Shown here: piece by piece, positions 9,059 to 16,876 of the stretch
How the letters are laid out: every line of letters begins with the position of its first letter
How positions within the stretch are numbered: the stretch's first letter is position 1
From: Paenibacillus radicis (ex Gao et al. 2016)
GTDB lineage: Bacteria > Bacillota > Bacilli > Paenibacillales > Paenibacillaceae
NCBI RefSeq assembly: GCF_014641555.1
Contig: NZ_BMHY01000001.1
Coordinates: 1,136,163-1,200,162, forward strand
Direction: 5' to 3'
Length of the DNA stretch: 64,000 nt
The notes under the pieces: generated by a model
What the model was told of the DNA's origin: nothing
The model's input: the letters and a program-made list of their open reading frames with translations, nothing else
The model's database searches: none
Made by a program: the position numbers and the translations under genes

Positions 9059-10161
9059 GTGGTACATTGAAGGAGCACATAAGCGGATGGCAGTTTTTCC
9101 TGATTACCGTTAACTATTCTCTCGGAACGGCTTTTTTTATCCGGCCCGCAAGCATTATCGCTACTACTAAGCAAGACGGATGGATGATTCCGCTGCTGGC
9201 AGGCGCTTTTACACTTGCAGCTGTATGGATATGGATGGGAATGTCGAAGGTATATCCGAATCTGAGTATCGTACAGCTGGCTGTCGAAGTGGCAGGCAGG
9301 CCGGTTGGCGGGCTTATTGCTCTGCTCTATATTTGGTACTTTATTCAGACCTCAAGCTGGGTAACACGTAATTTGGGCGATTTCATGAAGACGATTCTAA
9401 TGCCAAATACGCCGATTACCGTATTTCACATTATGTTCTTAGGTATTGCCTGTTACGCGGCCATAAAGGGCATCGAGACCATCGCCAGAACGAGCGAAAT
9501 ACTAACTCCTCTCGTCATTTTTGTTATGGTGACCATTTATTTATGCGCCATGAAGGAGTGGGATTGGAGCAAGCTAGAGCCGATGTTTCAGACGAGTTTT
9601 GCCAAGCTCGTGAAGGATTCCGGGCCGGTGATCGGCTTTCCCTATCTGGAGACGGTATCGATCATGATGCTTGCTCCACATGTCAAAAGCCGGTTGAGAA
9701 CTTCGCTGCTCCTTGGCATGACACTAGCAACGCTGCTGCTGTCCGGTATCGTTCTGGTGACAGTGGGTGTCCTAGGTGCTCCTCGCAGCGGGCATTTGCT
9801 ATATCCTTTGTATACGATTGTGAAGGAGCTTCAAATTGCCGAGTTTATCGAGAACCTGGAGTCTACAATCGTCATCGGCTGGACCGTCTGGATCTTTCTA
9901 AAGCTTTGTATCGCTTATTACTGCGCTGTAATCGGTATTTGCCAGCTGTTTAAGCTTAAGAACAGAGCAGGGGCGGCGATTCCGCTTATTTTCTTGATTG
10001 CTGGCATCGCCATTACATTGAATGACAATGTCATTGGCAACATCGTTTGGGATAAACGTTACATTTTCCAATATTCATGCTTCTATGGGATGGTACTCCC
10101 GCTGCTGCTATGGATGCTAGGGAAGTTCAAGAAACGGAGAAGGAAGGGGCCGGCCGCATGA
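9055..10161 (+). CDS. Spore germinant receptor B subunit (amino-acid permease-like)
   Basis: Integral membrane protein of 368 residues of the GerAB/GerKB family within the APC permease superfamily, with about ten hydrophobic helices (for example FFLITVNYSLGTAFFIRPAS, LIALLYIWYFIQTSSWVTRN, IGWTVWIFLKLCIAYYCAVI). B subunits form the germinant-binding membrane channel of the receptor. Start is the GTG that overlaps the stop of the C gene. The stop overlaps the ATG of the next small gene (ATGA). Predicted nutrient specificity is not readable. Confidence 0.92.
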   Translation: MSGTLKEHISGWQFFLITVNYSLGTAFFIRPASIIATTKQDGWMIPLLAGAFTLAAVWIWMGMSKVYPNLSIVQLAVEVAGRPVGGLIALLYIWYFIQTSSWVTRNLGDFMKTILMPNTPITVFHIMFLGIACYAAIKGIETIARTSEILTPLVIFVMVTIYLCAMKEWDWSKLEPMFQTSFAKLVKDSGPVIGFPYLETVSIMMLAPHVKSRLRTSLLLGMTLATLLLSGIVLVTVGVLGAPRSGHLLYPLYTIVKELQIAEFIENLESTIVIGWTVWIFLKLCIAYYCAVIGICQLFKLKNRAGAAIPLIFLIAGIAITLNDNVIGNIVWDKRYIFQYSCFYGMVLPLLLWMLGKFKKRRRKGPAA

Positions 10162-10361
10162 TCAGATATATGTTGCTGATTTCGGGAGGGCTTCTGATTG
10201 GTCTTGTCTATATGATTGGGAGCCGCAAACCGATGAAGGAGATTGCCGTTTATTTGGTGTTGTCGCTGCTTGCCTTAGCCAGCTGGTTTGATATTTTTGC
10301 CGGCCATTTATTCAACCCTAACCGCTGGATTGGCTGGGCAATTACATGGATGGGACTGTAA
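10158..10361 (+). CDS. Small two-helix membrane protein, probable germinant receptor D subunit
   Basis: Peptide of 67 residues whose ATG overlaps the stop of the B subunit gene. It has two hydrophobic segments (MLLISGGLLIGLVYMIG and IAVYLVLSLLALASWFDIF) separated by a short basic stretch. Some germinant-receptor operons carry a fourth gene for a small two-helix D subunit that modulates germination; size, topology and translational coupling fit. No residue motif specific to that family was checked, so the function is inference from context. Confidence 0.7.
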   Translation: MIRYMLLISGGLLIGLVYMIGSRKPMKEIAVYLVLSLLALASWFDIFAGHLFNPNRWIGWAITWMGL

Positions 10362-10385
10362 TCGGCAGTCCCTGCTGCCGGTGCG

Positions 10386-10434
10386 AAGAAACAGCCGAAA
10401 TCAGGAGATTCTCCTTTTTTCGGCTGTTTCTTTG
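10386..10434 (+). terminator. Terminator of the germination operon
   Basis: Perfect 15-bp stem (AAGAAACAGCCGAAA pairing with TTTCGGCTGTTTCTT) around a 17-nt loop that itself contains GGAGA/TCTCC. The stem is symmetrical in A and T, so it may act on both strands. Confidence 0.85.
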
Positions 10435-10475
10435 CGGTTATACTTATGAGAAAATGTAATTTGAGGGGGATGAAA

Positions 10476-11171
10476 ATGGACATTATTCAGGCTATAACGA
10501 GGACGGAAAATCGGAAATGGCTCTATCATTTCACGCGAGCGTCGAACTTGAAGGCAATTGCGGCGCTGGACAGACTGCTGCCAAGCGGTGTAATCCGGCC
10601 CGAATTTAGCGGCGAGCGGCGGACGGAACAAATGCAGAGCGCATACGAGGGCCTTATTATGACGTTAAACGCTCATCTTCGAATTCCGGATAAAATGATG
10701 GCTGCCTCCACCACTCAACAGCAATTCAGAGCACACTTGGATAGCCATGTGTTTTTCTGGCCGACCTTAAGAGATTGCAGAAAGATGCTGGAGATGTATA
10801 CGAGAAGAGAACCGGAAGAAAGCTTTGCTGTGCTGGCATTCGATGCGCAGTCTTTGCTGCGGGCAAACGCCGGGTCTGTTTTTTTGACCAAATATGATTC
10901 AGGCAGCTCTCCAAGATTTCCAGACCGCTGTGGATATAGGAAAAGCTTGGACATGTTTTTGCCGGTGGAGCAGTTAGGTACTGTTAATCGGTATGATGTT
11001 CCGGCAAAGGTATCAGATATTAAGGAAGTGCTTGTAGCGGATGGGGTGGACTCGATCTCATTGCATTTGACAGCGTTGTATGCCGACAATTCTACAGAGG
11101 ATATTCCGGAACGTTGGCGGGGGATGCAGCGGCCTCTTTCCATGCTTGAGACGCCAGGGAACCTTGTGTGA
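10476..11171 (+). CDS. DUF7002-like protein (ADP-ribosyltransferase-like fold suspected)
   Basis: Protein of 231 residues not firmly recognised. The opening KWLYHFTRASNLKAIAALDRLLPSGVIRP resembles the YHFT...SNL...I...GLL start shared by DUF7002 and DarT-like ADP-ribosyltransferase-fold proteins. A central HLDSHVFFWPTLRDCRKMLEMY segment matches DUF7002 proteins. No signal peptide or membrane segment. The start at 10476 is preferred over in-frame ATGs at 10446 and 10470 because GAGGGGG lies 6 bases upstream. It stands alone between two terminated units. Activity is unknown. Confidence 0.65.
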   Translation: MDIIQAITRTENRKWLYHFTRASNLKAIAALDRLLPSGVIRPEFSGERRTEQMQSAYEGLIMTLNAHLRIPDKMMAASTTQQQFRAHLDSHVFFWPTLRDCRKMLEMYTRREPEESFAVLAFDAQSLLRANAGSVFLTKYDSGSSPRFPDRCGYRKSLDMFLPVEQLGTVNRYDVPAKVSDIKEVLVADGVDSISLHLTALYADNSTEDIPERWRGMQRPLSMLETPGNLV

Positions 11172-11236
11172 ATTGCAAGGTAAATACATGAGGTGTCCTC
11201 TGTTATAGGAGGGGAATCGGCAGTGATGAATGTTAT

Positions 11237-11256
11237 TAAAGTTTAAGCGCTTTAAT
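11237..11256 (+). promoter_or_regulatory. Operator 1 of the GH8 gene
   Basis: A 20-bp near-palindromic site with core TTTAAGCGCTTTAA, immediately upstream of the -35 hexamer. It matches the site at 11406-11425 at 18 of 20 bases, the two differences being symmetric. A GC-centred AAGCGCTT core is typical of LacI-family operators. Confidence 0.65.
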
Positions 11257-11262
11257 ATTTTG

Positions 11263-11292
11263 TTGACAATTCATTTACTTGAACACTACAAT
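11263..11292 (+). promoter_or_regulatory. Sigma-A promoter of the GH8 gene
   Basis: TTGACA at 11263-11268 and TACAAT at 11287-11292 with an 18-bp spacer. The start site would be near 11299, leaving a leader of about 190 nt that contains the second operator. No other structure is evident in the 316-bp gap. Confidence 0.75.
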
Positions 11293-11405
11293 ACAGGTGT
11301 AATGAAGCCAGCATCAGGCATAGACTGGACTAATTGGGATAGCGAATAGTTTCCGTTCAGGAGAGGAGGGACGCAGCCGCTATTGCATTTGACTTTGTCA
11401 TGCCC

Positions 11406-11425
11406 TAAAGTTAAAGCGCTTAAAT
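11406..11425 (+). promoter_or_regulatory. Operator 2 of the GH8 gene
   Basis: Second copy of the 20-bp operator, core TTAAAGCGCTTAAA, lying in the transcribed leader 169 bp from the first copy. Two matching sites around a promoter suggest a repression loop. Confidence 0.65.
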
Positions 11426-11486
11426 TAATGCTTTCATCCTCCTGAGAGGCTTCTGTTACCTATTCCATGAAAGGCAGTGATGAAAG

Positions 11487-13256
11487 ATGAATACCGGTAG
11501 TAAGCCTTTTCCAAAACTTACCTCATTTCTAATTGTCGCTCTTATTCTTGTGTTTGTTCAAAGTCCAAGCGGACATGCAGCTGGCGCAGCTGCTGCCGAA
11601 GCATCCTTAAGGCCGTTTCCGCAGCATATGACTTATGCAGCAGGCTCCATTAAACCAAGCCATGTAACGCAGAAGCAGATGGATGCCGAGGTTGGCTTGC
11701 TTTATGATCAGTTCAAGAAAAAGTACATAAAGGCCAATCCTTATGATGCCAGCCAATATTACGTCTGGTACAATGACGGCGGCTGGAACGATGATGCGAT
11801 TACCGTATCTGAAGCGCATGGCTATGGAATGATGATTACGGCGATTATGGCTGGACATGATCGCGATGCGAAAAAGCTGTTTGACGGCATGTACCGGTAC
11901 TTCCGCGCACATCCAAGCAGTCTGCATGCCGATCTGATGGCCTGGCAGCAAGCGGACCGGGATGGCGCAATCATTGATGTCAACGGAACGGATTCCGCAA
12001 TCGACGGCGATATGGACATCGCTTATTCGCTATTGCTTGCCGATAAGCAGTGGGGCAGCAAGGGCACAATTAATTACCGTGCCGAAGCTGTCAAAGTGAT
12101 TAATGCCATTATGGAAGGCGAAGTTCATCCCGAGCATTTTCATCTGCTGCTGGGCGATTGGGTGCTCGGCTCTGACAGCGATCCAAGCTTCAAGCCTGCT
12201 ACCCGGCCTTCCGATTTTATGCTGCAGCATTTGAAGGAATTCCACAAAGCGACTGGCGACGACCGGTGGCTGAAAGTCATCTCCACTACGTATGGCATTA
12301 TTAATGAACTGCACAAAAATTACAGTCTGGAAACGGGTCTGCTTCCGGATTTCGTCTACCGTGATTCTGCAGACGGCAAATATAAGCCGGTCTCCGAGTT
12401 CGAGTGGAAGACCGAAAGCGGCCACTTCCTGGAATCGGAATTTGACGGTGCTTACAACTATAATTCCTGCCGCACGCCATGGAGAATTACGTCCGATTAT
12501 TTACTGACAGGCGATAAAAGCGCCTATAATCAGCTTGCTGCCTTGAATGCATTCGTTCAAAGCAAGCACGATGAACCGAGCGCAATCTGGTCGGGTTATT
12601 CGCTTGACGGCAAGACGAAACTGAGCGAATGGGACGGCAATCTGGAGTTTACAGCTCCGCTCATGGTTGGTGCAATGATCGACAAAAGCAGTCAGCAATG
12701 GCTGAACGACCTGTGGGATTATCATACGGAAGAAGCCAATTCAACAGCATTGGAATATCGCTATTACTACGGCAACTCCATTCGCTTGTTGAGCATGATC
12801 GTCGCTTCCGGCAACTGGTGGTCGCCTACGGGCATTGCTGCAACCGACATTTCAGGCCATCCTGCCGAAGCTGCGATTCAGCAGGCACTGGCAGCCGGGA
12901 TCGTTAACGGCTATCCGAACGGTACATTTAAGCCCGAGGAAGCGGTCACGCGTGCTGAGTTTACGGTAATGCTGGCGAAGACACTTAAGCTGGACGGGGA
13001 AGGCGCAGCTCTTGCCTTTACCGATGCCGCTTCTATCGCACCATGGGCATACCGTTCAGTTGCTCAAGTCGTGCAAGCAGGATGGACGGAAGGCGTATTT
13101 ACAGGCGAGTTCCTTCCAGGTCAGAAGCTGACGAAAGGCGAAGCGGCTGCCATCATCGCCTTGGCGACGAAGACTGCGGCTGTGGAATCCACTAATGCAG
13201 ATGCCGTCGTGACGCGGGCAGATGCGGTTTCACTGCTTCTAAGTTTGAAAAAGTAG
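11487..13256 (+). CDS. Secreted glycoside hydrolase family 8 enzyme with SLH repeats
   Basis: Protein of 589 residues. A signal peptide (LIVALILVFVQSPSGHAAGA) is followed by a GH8 (alpha/alpha)6 domain of about 420 residues. The conserved VSEAHGYGMM carries the general-acid glutamate (Glu109), and AIDGDMDIAYSLLLAD is the conserved acidic motif. GH8 includes endoglucanases, chitosanases, lichenases and reducing-end xylanases; which one is not decidable here. From about residue 450 there are S-layer homology repeats (AIQQALAAGIVNGYPNGTF and a second more degenerate copy) that anchor proteins to the cell wall; the third repeat is cut short. ATG follows GGCAGTGATGAAAG. Twin operators suggest sugar-controlled expression. 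Confidence 0.92.
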   Translation: MNTGSKPFPKLTSFLIVALILVFVQSPSGHAAGAAAAEASLRPFPQHMTYAAGSIKPSHVTQKQMDAEVGLLYDQFKKKYIKANPYDASQYYVWYNDGGWNDDAITVSEAHGYGMMITAIMAGHDRDAKKLFDGMYRYFRAHPSSLHADLMAWQQADRDGAIIDVNGTDSAIDGDMDIAYSLLLADKQWGSKGTINYRAEAVKVINAIMEGEVHPEHFHLLLGDWVLGSDSDPSFKPATRPSDFMLQHLKEFHKATGDDRWLKVISTTYGIINELHKNYSLETGLLPDFVYRDSADGKYKPVSEFEWKTESGHFLESEFDGAYNYNSCRTPWRITSDYLLTGDKSAYNQLAALNAFVQSKHDEPSAIWSGYSLDGKTKLSEWDGNLEFTAPLMVGAMIDKSSQQWLNDLWDYHTEEANSTALEYRYYYGNSIRLLSMIVASGNWWSPTGIAATDISGHPAEAAIQQALAAGIVNGYPNGTFKPEEAVTRAEFTVMLAKTLKLDGEGAALAFTDAASIAPWAYRSVAQVVQAGWTEGVFTGEFLPGQKLTKGEAAAIIALATKTAAVESTNADAVVTRADAVSLLLSLKK

Positions 13257-13289
13257 CAGTTCGCTAAGATTAATAGCAAATGTAAGAGA

Positions 13290-13336
13290 GGGGGTGTCTA
13301 TCAGCCATCAAACAGCTGGTAGGGCACTCCTTTTTT
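13290..13336 (+). terminator. Terminator of the GH8 gene
   Basis: Imperfect GU-containing stem (GGGGTGTCTATCAGC against GCTGGTAGGGCACTCC) followed by six T residues. Confidence 0.85.
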
Positions 13337-13357
13337 AGTTAGCAATCATGAATCAGA

Positions 13358-13386
13358 TTGACAATAATGCTTATAATGCGATAAAT
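13358..13386 (+). promoter_or_regulatory. Probable promoter of the NUDIX gene
   Basis: TTGACA at 13358-13363 followed after 17 bp by ATAAAT (13381-13386). A palindromic AGTATAATACT follows at 13388-13398. The -10 assignment is approximate. Confidence 0.45.
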
Positions 13387-13435
13387 AGTATAATACTGTC
13401 ATTTCATCAAATAAACTTCGGGATGTGAGCATGGA

Positions 13436-13921
13436 ATGGAAAAAATACGGCTTCGTGCTTGTGCGTTAGTTATTGAGCATGATGCGATTCTGCTAGTAGA
13501 ATTCAAGAATGATAACGATGATGGCGTGCACTATAATCTGCCGGCTGGCGGCCTGGAGTTTGGGGAAACTCTCGTTGAAGCGGCTATACGCGAAGCGAAA
13601 GAAGAGGCATGTGTAGACATCGAAGTGGGCCCCGTCGCGTTTGTATATGAGTACCAGCCTATGAAAAACAACAACCTGTACGGGGAGAAGCATGAGGTTA
13701 GCGTCACCTTTTCTTGTCGATTGAAAGCAGGGTCTACACCACAACTGCCTGCCAATCCGGATCCCAGCCAAATTGGAGTAAAGTGGATTCCTCTTTCCGA
13801 ATTGTCTCTCATTCAACTCTATCCAGAGATTAATCAAGATATTATCGATTACTATAATGGCTCTTCCTATCGGAACTATGTAGAAGAATATGATATTCAA
13901 CTTGGCAAGCTAATCCACTGA
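13436..13921 (+). CDS. NUDIX hydrolase
   Basis: Protein of 161 residues with a complete Nudix box (GGLEFGETLVEAAIREAKEE), the Mg-binding helix of pyrophosphohydrolases acting on nucleoside diphosphate derivatives. It starts with EKIRLRACALVIEHDAILLVEFKN, typical of MutT-like members. It is transcribed alone, between the GH8 terminator and the GntR-type regulator. One of three NUDIX genes in the window; the substrate is unknown. Confidence 0.9.
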   Translation: MEKIRLRACALVIEHDAILLVEFKNDNDDGVHYNLPAGGLEFGETLVEAAIREAKEEACVDIEVGPVAFVYEYQPMKNNNLYGEKHEVSVTFSCRLKAGSTPQLPANPDPSQIGVKWIPLSELSLIQLYPEINQDIIDYYNGSSYRNYVEEYDIQLGKLIH

Positions 13922-14001
13922 CAGGCGGGACATGATAGACCCAACAGTACAGGCACACCAAGCATGTCGCTTTATGCAGAAAAAAAGGGGGCGATGTTCG
14001 A

Positions 14002-15144
14002 TTGAAGCTGCGGGATAACGAGACTAAGCCGTTGCTATACAAACAGATGGTTGTAAAGGTGCTGGAGCTGATTCGAAGCCGAAAGCTAAAGGCGCATGAT
14101 CCCGTTCCGTCGGAGGGGGAATTGGCCAAGCTATATGGGGTGAGCCGAATGACGGCCAAGCTTGCGCTCGATATTTTGGTCAAGCAGGATATTGTCTACA
14201 GGCTGGCGCGCAGGGGAACGTTTTTATCCGCCCGATATGTCGAAGGAGCAGAGGAACTGCCATTGCCGAGAGCAGCTGCACATGCCGAGAAGCCAGCCAA
14301 AAGAAAGATTGCCATGGTCTTTCCGAACATGGATGATTATACGGCACGTATTATCGCCTCGGCAGAGCAGGAAGCCCGCAAGCTGAACTGCCAGCTCCTT
14401 ATTCGGATTTCATTGGACAAAGACGATGAGAGCGAATGCCTGCAGGAGCTGTACGAGGACCGGGTGGACGGCGTTATTTTATATCCGAGGGGACGCATTG
14501 CTTGCAGTGAGAAGGTGCTGGAGCTGAGCCGGCTTCGTTATCCTCTGGTCATTATCGATCGTATTTTTCGCGAGGTGCAAATCGATTGCGTCTATCATGA
14601 TCACTACCAGGGCGCCTACAATCTCGTGCAATACTTAATTGGCCGGGGTCATAAGGAAATCGGCTATATTTCTATGTCATTTGATGGGGTTACAAGCCGC
14701 GAGGACCGCTATAAAGGTTATTTGCAGGCGCTTCGGGATCATAAATTGACGGCTAATGAAGGCTATGCGCTGCTGCATTGTTCGGAGGATTACATGAATC
14801 GGCTGAGTGAGAGTAACCTGCAGCTGGAAGCTTTTATCGGGAGTAATCCTGCTCTGACGGCGATCGTCTGTGCGGATGATTATTTGGCTACCTCCTGTCT
14901 GTACACGGCTCTGAAGATGAACGTACCGGTGCCTGATCAGCTTTCAGTCATCGGCTTCTCCGATATTCAATTATCGAGTTTGCTGCCGATTCCGCTGACG
15001 ACCGCAAGGCAAACGACCGAGCAAATTGGCCAAGCTGCTATTAATTTGTTGTTCAAACGAATGGATAAATCGAGAGAAGGGGCAGTCACGATAAAAGTGA
15101 AAACGTCGATTATTGAACGAAGCTCTGTCAAAACGATTGATTGA
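14002..15144 (+). CDS. GntR-type winged-helix regulator with LacI-type sugar-binding domain
   Basis: Hybrid regulator of 380 residues with the architecture of the arabinose repressor AraR. The N-terminal GntR winged helix (residues about 8-75) contains DPVPSEGELAKLYGVSRMTAKLALDILVKQ. The C-terminal LacI/ribose-binding-like domain contains KIAMVFPNMDDYTARIIASAEQEA, VDGVILYPRGR, SVIGFSDIQLSSLLPIPLTTARQ. The start is the TTG at 14002, placed 10 bases after AAAAAGGGGG; the nearby ATG at 13994 is out of frame and stops at once. It lies between the NUDIX gene and the crystallin-Vps62 gene and may control carbohydrate genes here; the ligand is unknown. Confidence 0.88.
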   Translation: MKLRDNETKPLLYKQMVVKVLELIRSRKLKAHDPVPSEGELAKLYGVSRMTAKLALDILVKQDIVYRLARRGTFLSARYVEGAEELPLPRAAAHAEKPAKRKIAMVFPNMDDYTARIIASAEQEARKLNCQLLIRISLDKDDESECLQELYEDRVDGVILYPRGRIACSEKVLELSRLRYPLVIIDRIFREVQIDCVYHDHYQGAYNLVQYLIGRGHKEIGYISMSFDGVTSREDRYKGYLQALRDHKLTANEGYALLHCSEDYMNRLSESNLQLEAFIGSNPALTAIVCADDYLATSCLYTALKMNVPVPDQLSVIGFSDIQLSSLLPIPLTTARQTTEQIGQAAINLLFKRMDKSREGAVTIKVKTSIIERSSVKTID

Positions 15145-15217
15145 ATATGTCAATGACATACCCTATGATTTGATTTGTGCCGCTGGCAGCACGGTTAGAG
15201 AGAAAGGAGGGTTTAAT

Positions 15218-15232
15218 TTGAAAGCGCTAACA
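15218..15232 (+). promoter_or_regulatory. cre site (CcpA) upstream of the crystallin-Vps62 gene
   Basis: TTGAAAGCGCTAACA matches every specified position of the cre consensus WTGNAANCGNWNNCW. It sits about 78 bp before the likely start codon, a place where CcpA would block transcription on preferred carbon sources. Confidence 0.65.
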
Positions 15233-15309
15233 TGACGGAGTTGAACATTATGCAAGGAAAGGCAAAGCGTTATGAAGTGAAATCTAAAAACGAAATGAGG
15301 AGCTCGATT

Positions 15310-16803
15310 ATGAAAATATTCAAGTTGTTTGTTTTAGTTTCACTATTGGCCTTAACTGCACCTGCATTTACGTTCATAACACCTGCGGACGCAGCAGGAC
15401 AGTCTCCTGTAACCGCCTATAGGGACGGTAATTTTACCGGTGTCACGCAAGATTTCGAAACGGGACTTTACAATGTTGATCAGATAGGCACCGTGGGCAA
15501 CGACAAGATTTCCTCGATCCGGATTGCACCAGGCTACAGAGTCACCTTGTATAAGGATTATAATTTCTCCGGTTCCTCCAAAGTTTTGTATGCCGATACA
15601 GCCTGGCTGGACGATTTCAACGATGAGACATCGAGCATGAAAGTCGAACTGATCGGCGCGGCCCGCATGCCAGTGACAGCTTACTCGAATTCGCCTTACG
15701 GCGGTTTGGAGCAGGCGTTCGGTGTAGGCAATTATGATTGGGCGGAGCTTCAAGCGGGAGTAGGCAATGATTCGATCTCCTCGATTCGGGTCGCTCCGGG
15801 CTACAAGGTTACGCTGTACAAAAACGCCAATTTCTCCGGTGCTTCCAAAGTGCTGACGGCAGATGCGATTTATGTGGGCAGCGACTTTAATGACGCTGTG
15901 TCGAGTTTGAGAGTAGAAGCGATTTCGCCTCTGGATGCGACGAGCGTCGCCGTTCCGAACAACGCTTATACGGATGCTTCCAAGCGCCAGCTGCTGGAAA
16001 CGTTCGCTCCAAGAATATGGATGGCACAAGGAGAATCGTACTTCCCGTCCTCCGTCGAATTTACTTTTCCGCATGTTGACCGCTACTTGAATCCTAGCTC
16101 CGGCAAGTATGAGATCAAGACGAAGACGCCGCTTGATCCTTATACGCTTAAGCTTCCTTACTTCTCTGGAGATTTGGCGAATGCGCCGATTTATGCTTTC
16201 TGGGTGGAGAAGGATTACAACAACGTGGACATGGTCTTCTTCCAGTTCAGTCCTTATGATTTGGGGAAAACAGTATTCGGCACAGAGGTTGGCGATCACG
16301 TCGGCGACTGGGAGCGCATTACGGTCCGTCTGGCAAAGTTTGTCGACAATAACACGAACTACTTGAAGCCGGTTCAAGTGTTTTATGGCGCACATTCCTT
16401 TGGCACCGCTTACAACTGGGATGAAGTGACGAAAATCAATCAAACGCATCCGGTAGGATACACTGCATTCGGTTCACACGGTATGTGGAAGGATGCGGGA
16501 ACTCATGTGTATCAGGAGCTTGTTGTCACCCAGTTGACGGATGTAACGAATCAGGGAACGGCATGGGATACTTGGAACAACGTTCAAGCCTTCCAGTATT
16601 ATCCGCATTTATCGACGGGCAACGGTTTAGGAAACCCTTGGCCGACCTGGCTGGATAAAGATTATACGAATCCGAACAGCGATGCTGTCTATCGGTTCGG
16701 CAACCCTGCACAAGGCTCGTTTTTCGGTCAGCCTCTGCTTGCGGGCGGACCAACTGGACCTCAGGAGAAAGGCGCTTTGACGAATGATGTTGTTCTAGAT
16801 TAA
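15310..16803 (+). CDS. Secreted protein: two beta/gamma-crystallin repeats plus Vps62-like domain
   Basis: Exported protein of 497 residues. The signal peptide KIFKLFVLVSLLALTAPAF is followed by two crystallin-like Greek-key repeats (about residues 33-200), each with a YKDYNFSG/YKNANFSG turn and an ISSIRVAPGYKVTLYK strand pair, as found in calcium-binding crystallins. The C-terminal part (about 230-470) matches the Vps62/DUF946 family: YAFWVEKDYNNVDMVFFQF, GDHVGDWERITVRL, PVQVFYGAHSFG. The frame is open from ATG 15232, but GAGGAG lies 8 bases before the ATG at 15310, which begins the signal peptide. Function is unknown; surface or biofilm roles are speculation. Confidence 0.82.
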   Translation: MKIFKLFVLVSLLALTAPAFTFITPADAAGQSPVTAYRDGNFTGVTQDFETGLYNVDQIGTVGNDKISSIRIAPGYRVTLYKDYNFSGSSKVLYADTAWLDDFNDETSSMKVELIGAARMPVTAYSNSPYGGLEQAFGVGNYDWAELQAGVGNDSISSIRVAPGYKVTLYKNANFSGASKVLTADAIYVGSDFNDAVSSLRVEAISPLDATSVAVPNNAYTDASKRQLLETFAPRIWMAQGESYFPSSVEFTFPHVDRYLNPSSGKYEIKTKTPLDPYTLKLPYFSGDLANAPIYAFWVEKDYNNVDMVFFQFSPYDLGKTVFGTEVGDHVGDWERITVRLAKFVDNNTNYLKPVQVFYGAHSFGTAYNWDEVTKINQTHPVGYTAFGSHGMWKDAGTHVYQELVVTQLTDVTNQGTAWDTWNNVQAFQYYPHLSTGNGLGNPWPTWLDKDYTNPNSDAVYRFGNPAQGSFFGQPLLAGGPTGPQEKGALTNDVVLD

Positions 16804-16876
16804 AGGTTGGACATGGATAGGGTAGAAAGAGAAATTTGAGCGGTACGAAGCCATATTTACGGAGGCAGGACAACGA

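Noticed and set aside
11237..11425. cre sites for CcpA at the GH8 gene
   Set aside because: Three specified positions of the cre consensus fail in each copy; a dedicated LacI-type operator fits better.
15352..16449. 365-codon minus-strand frame opposite the crystallin-Vps62 gene
   Set aside because: Shadow; the plus-strand gene has a signal peptide, ribosome site and two recognised domains.
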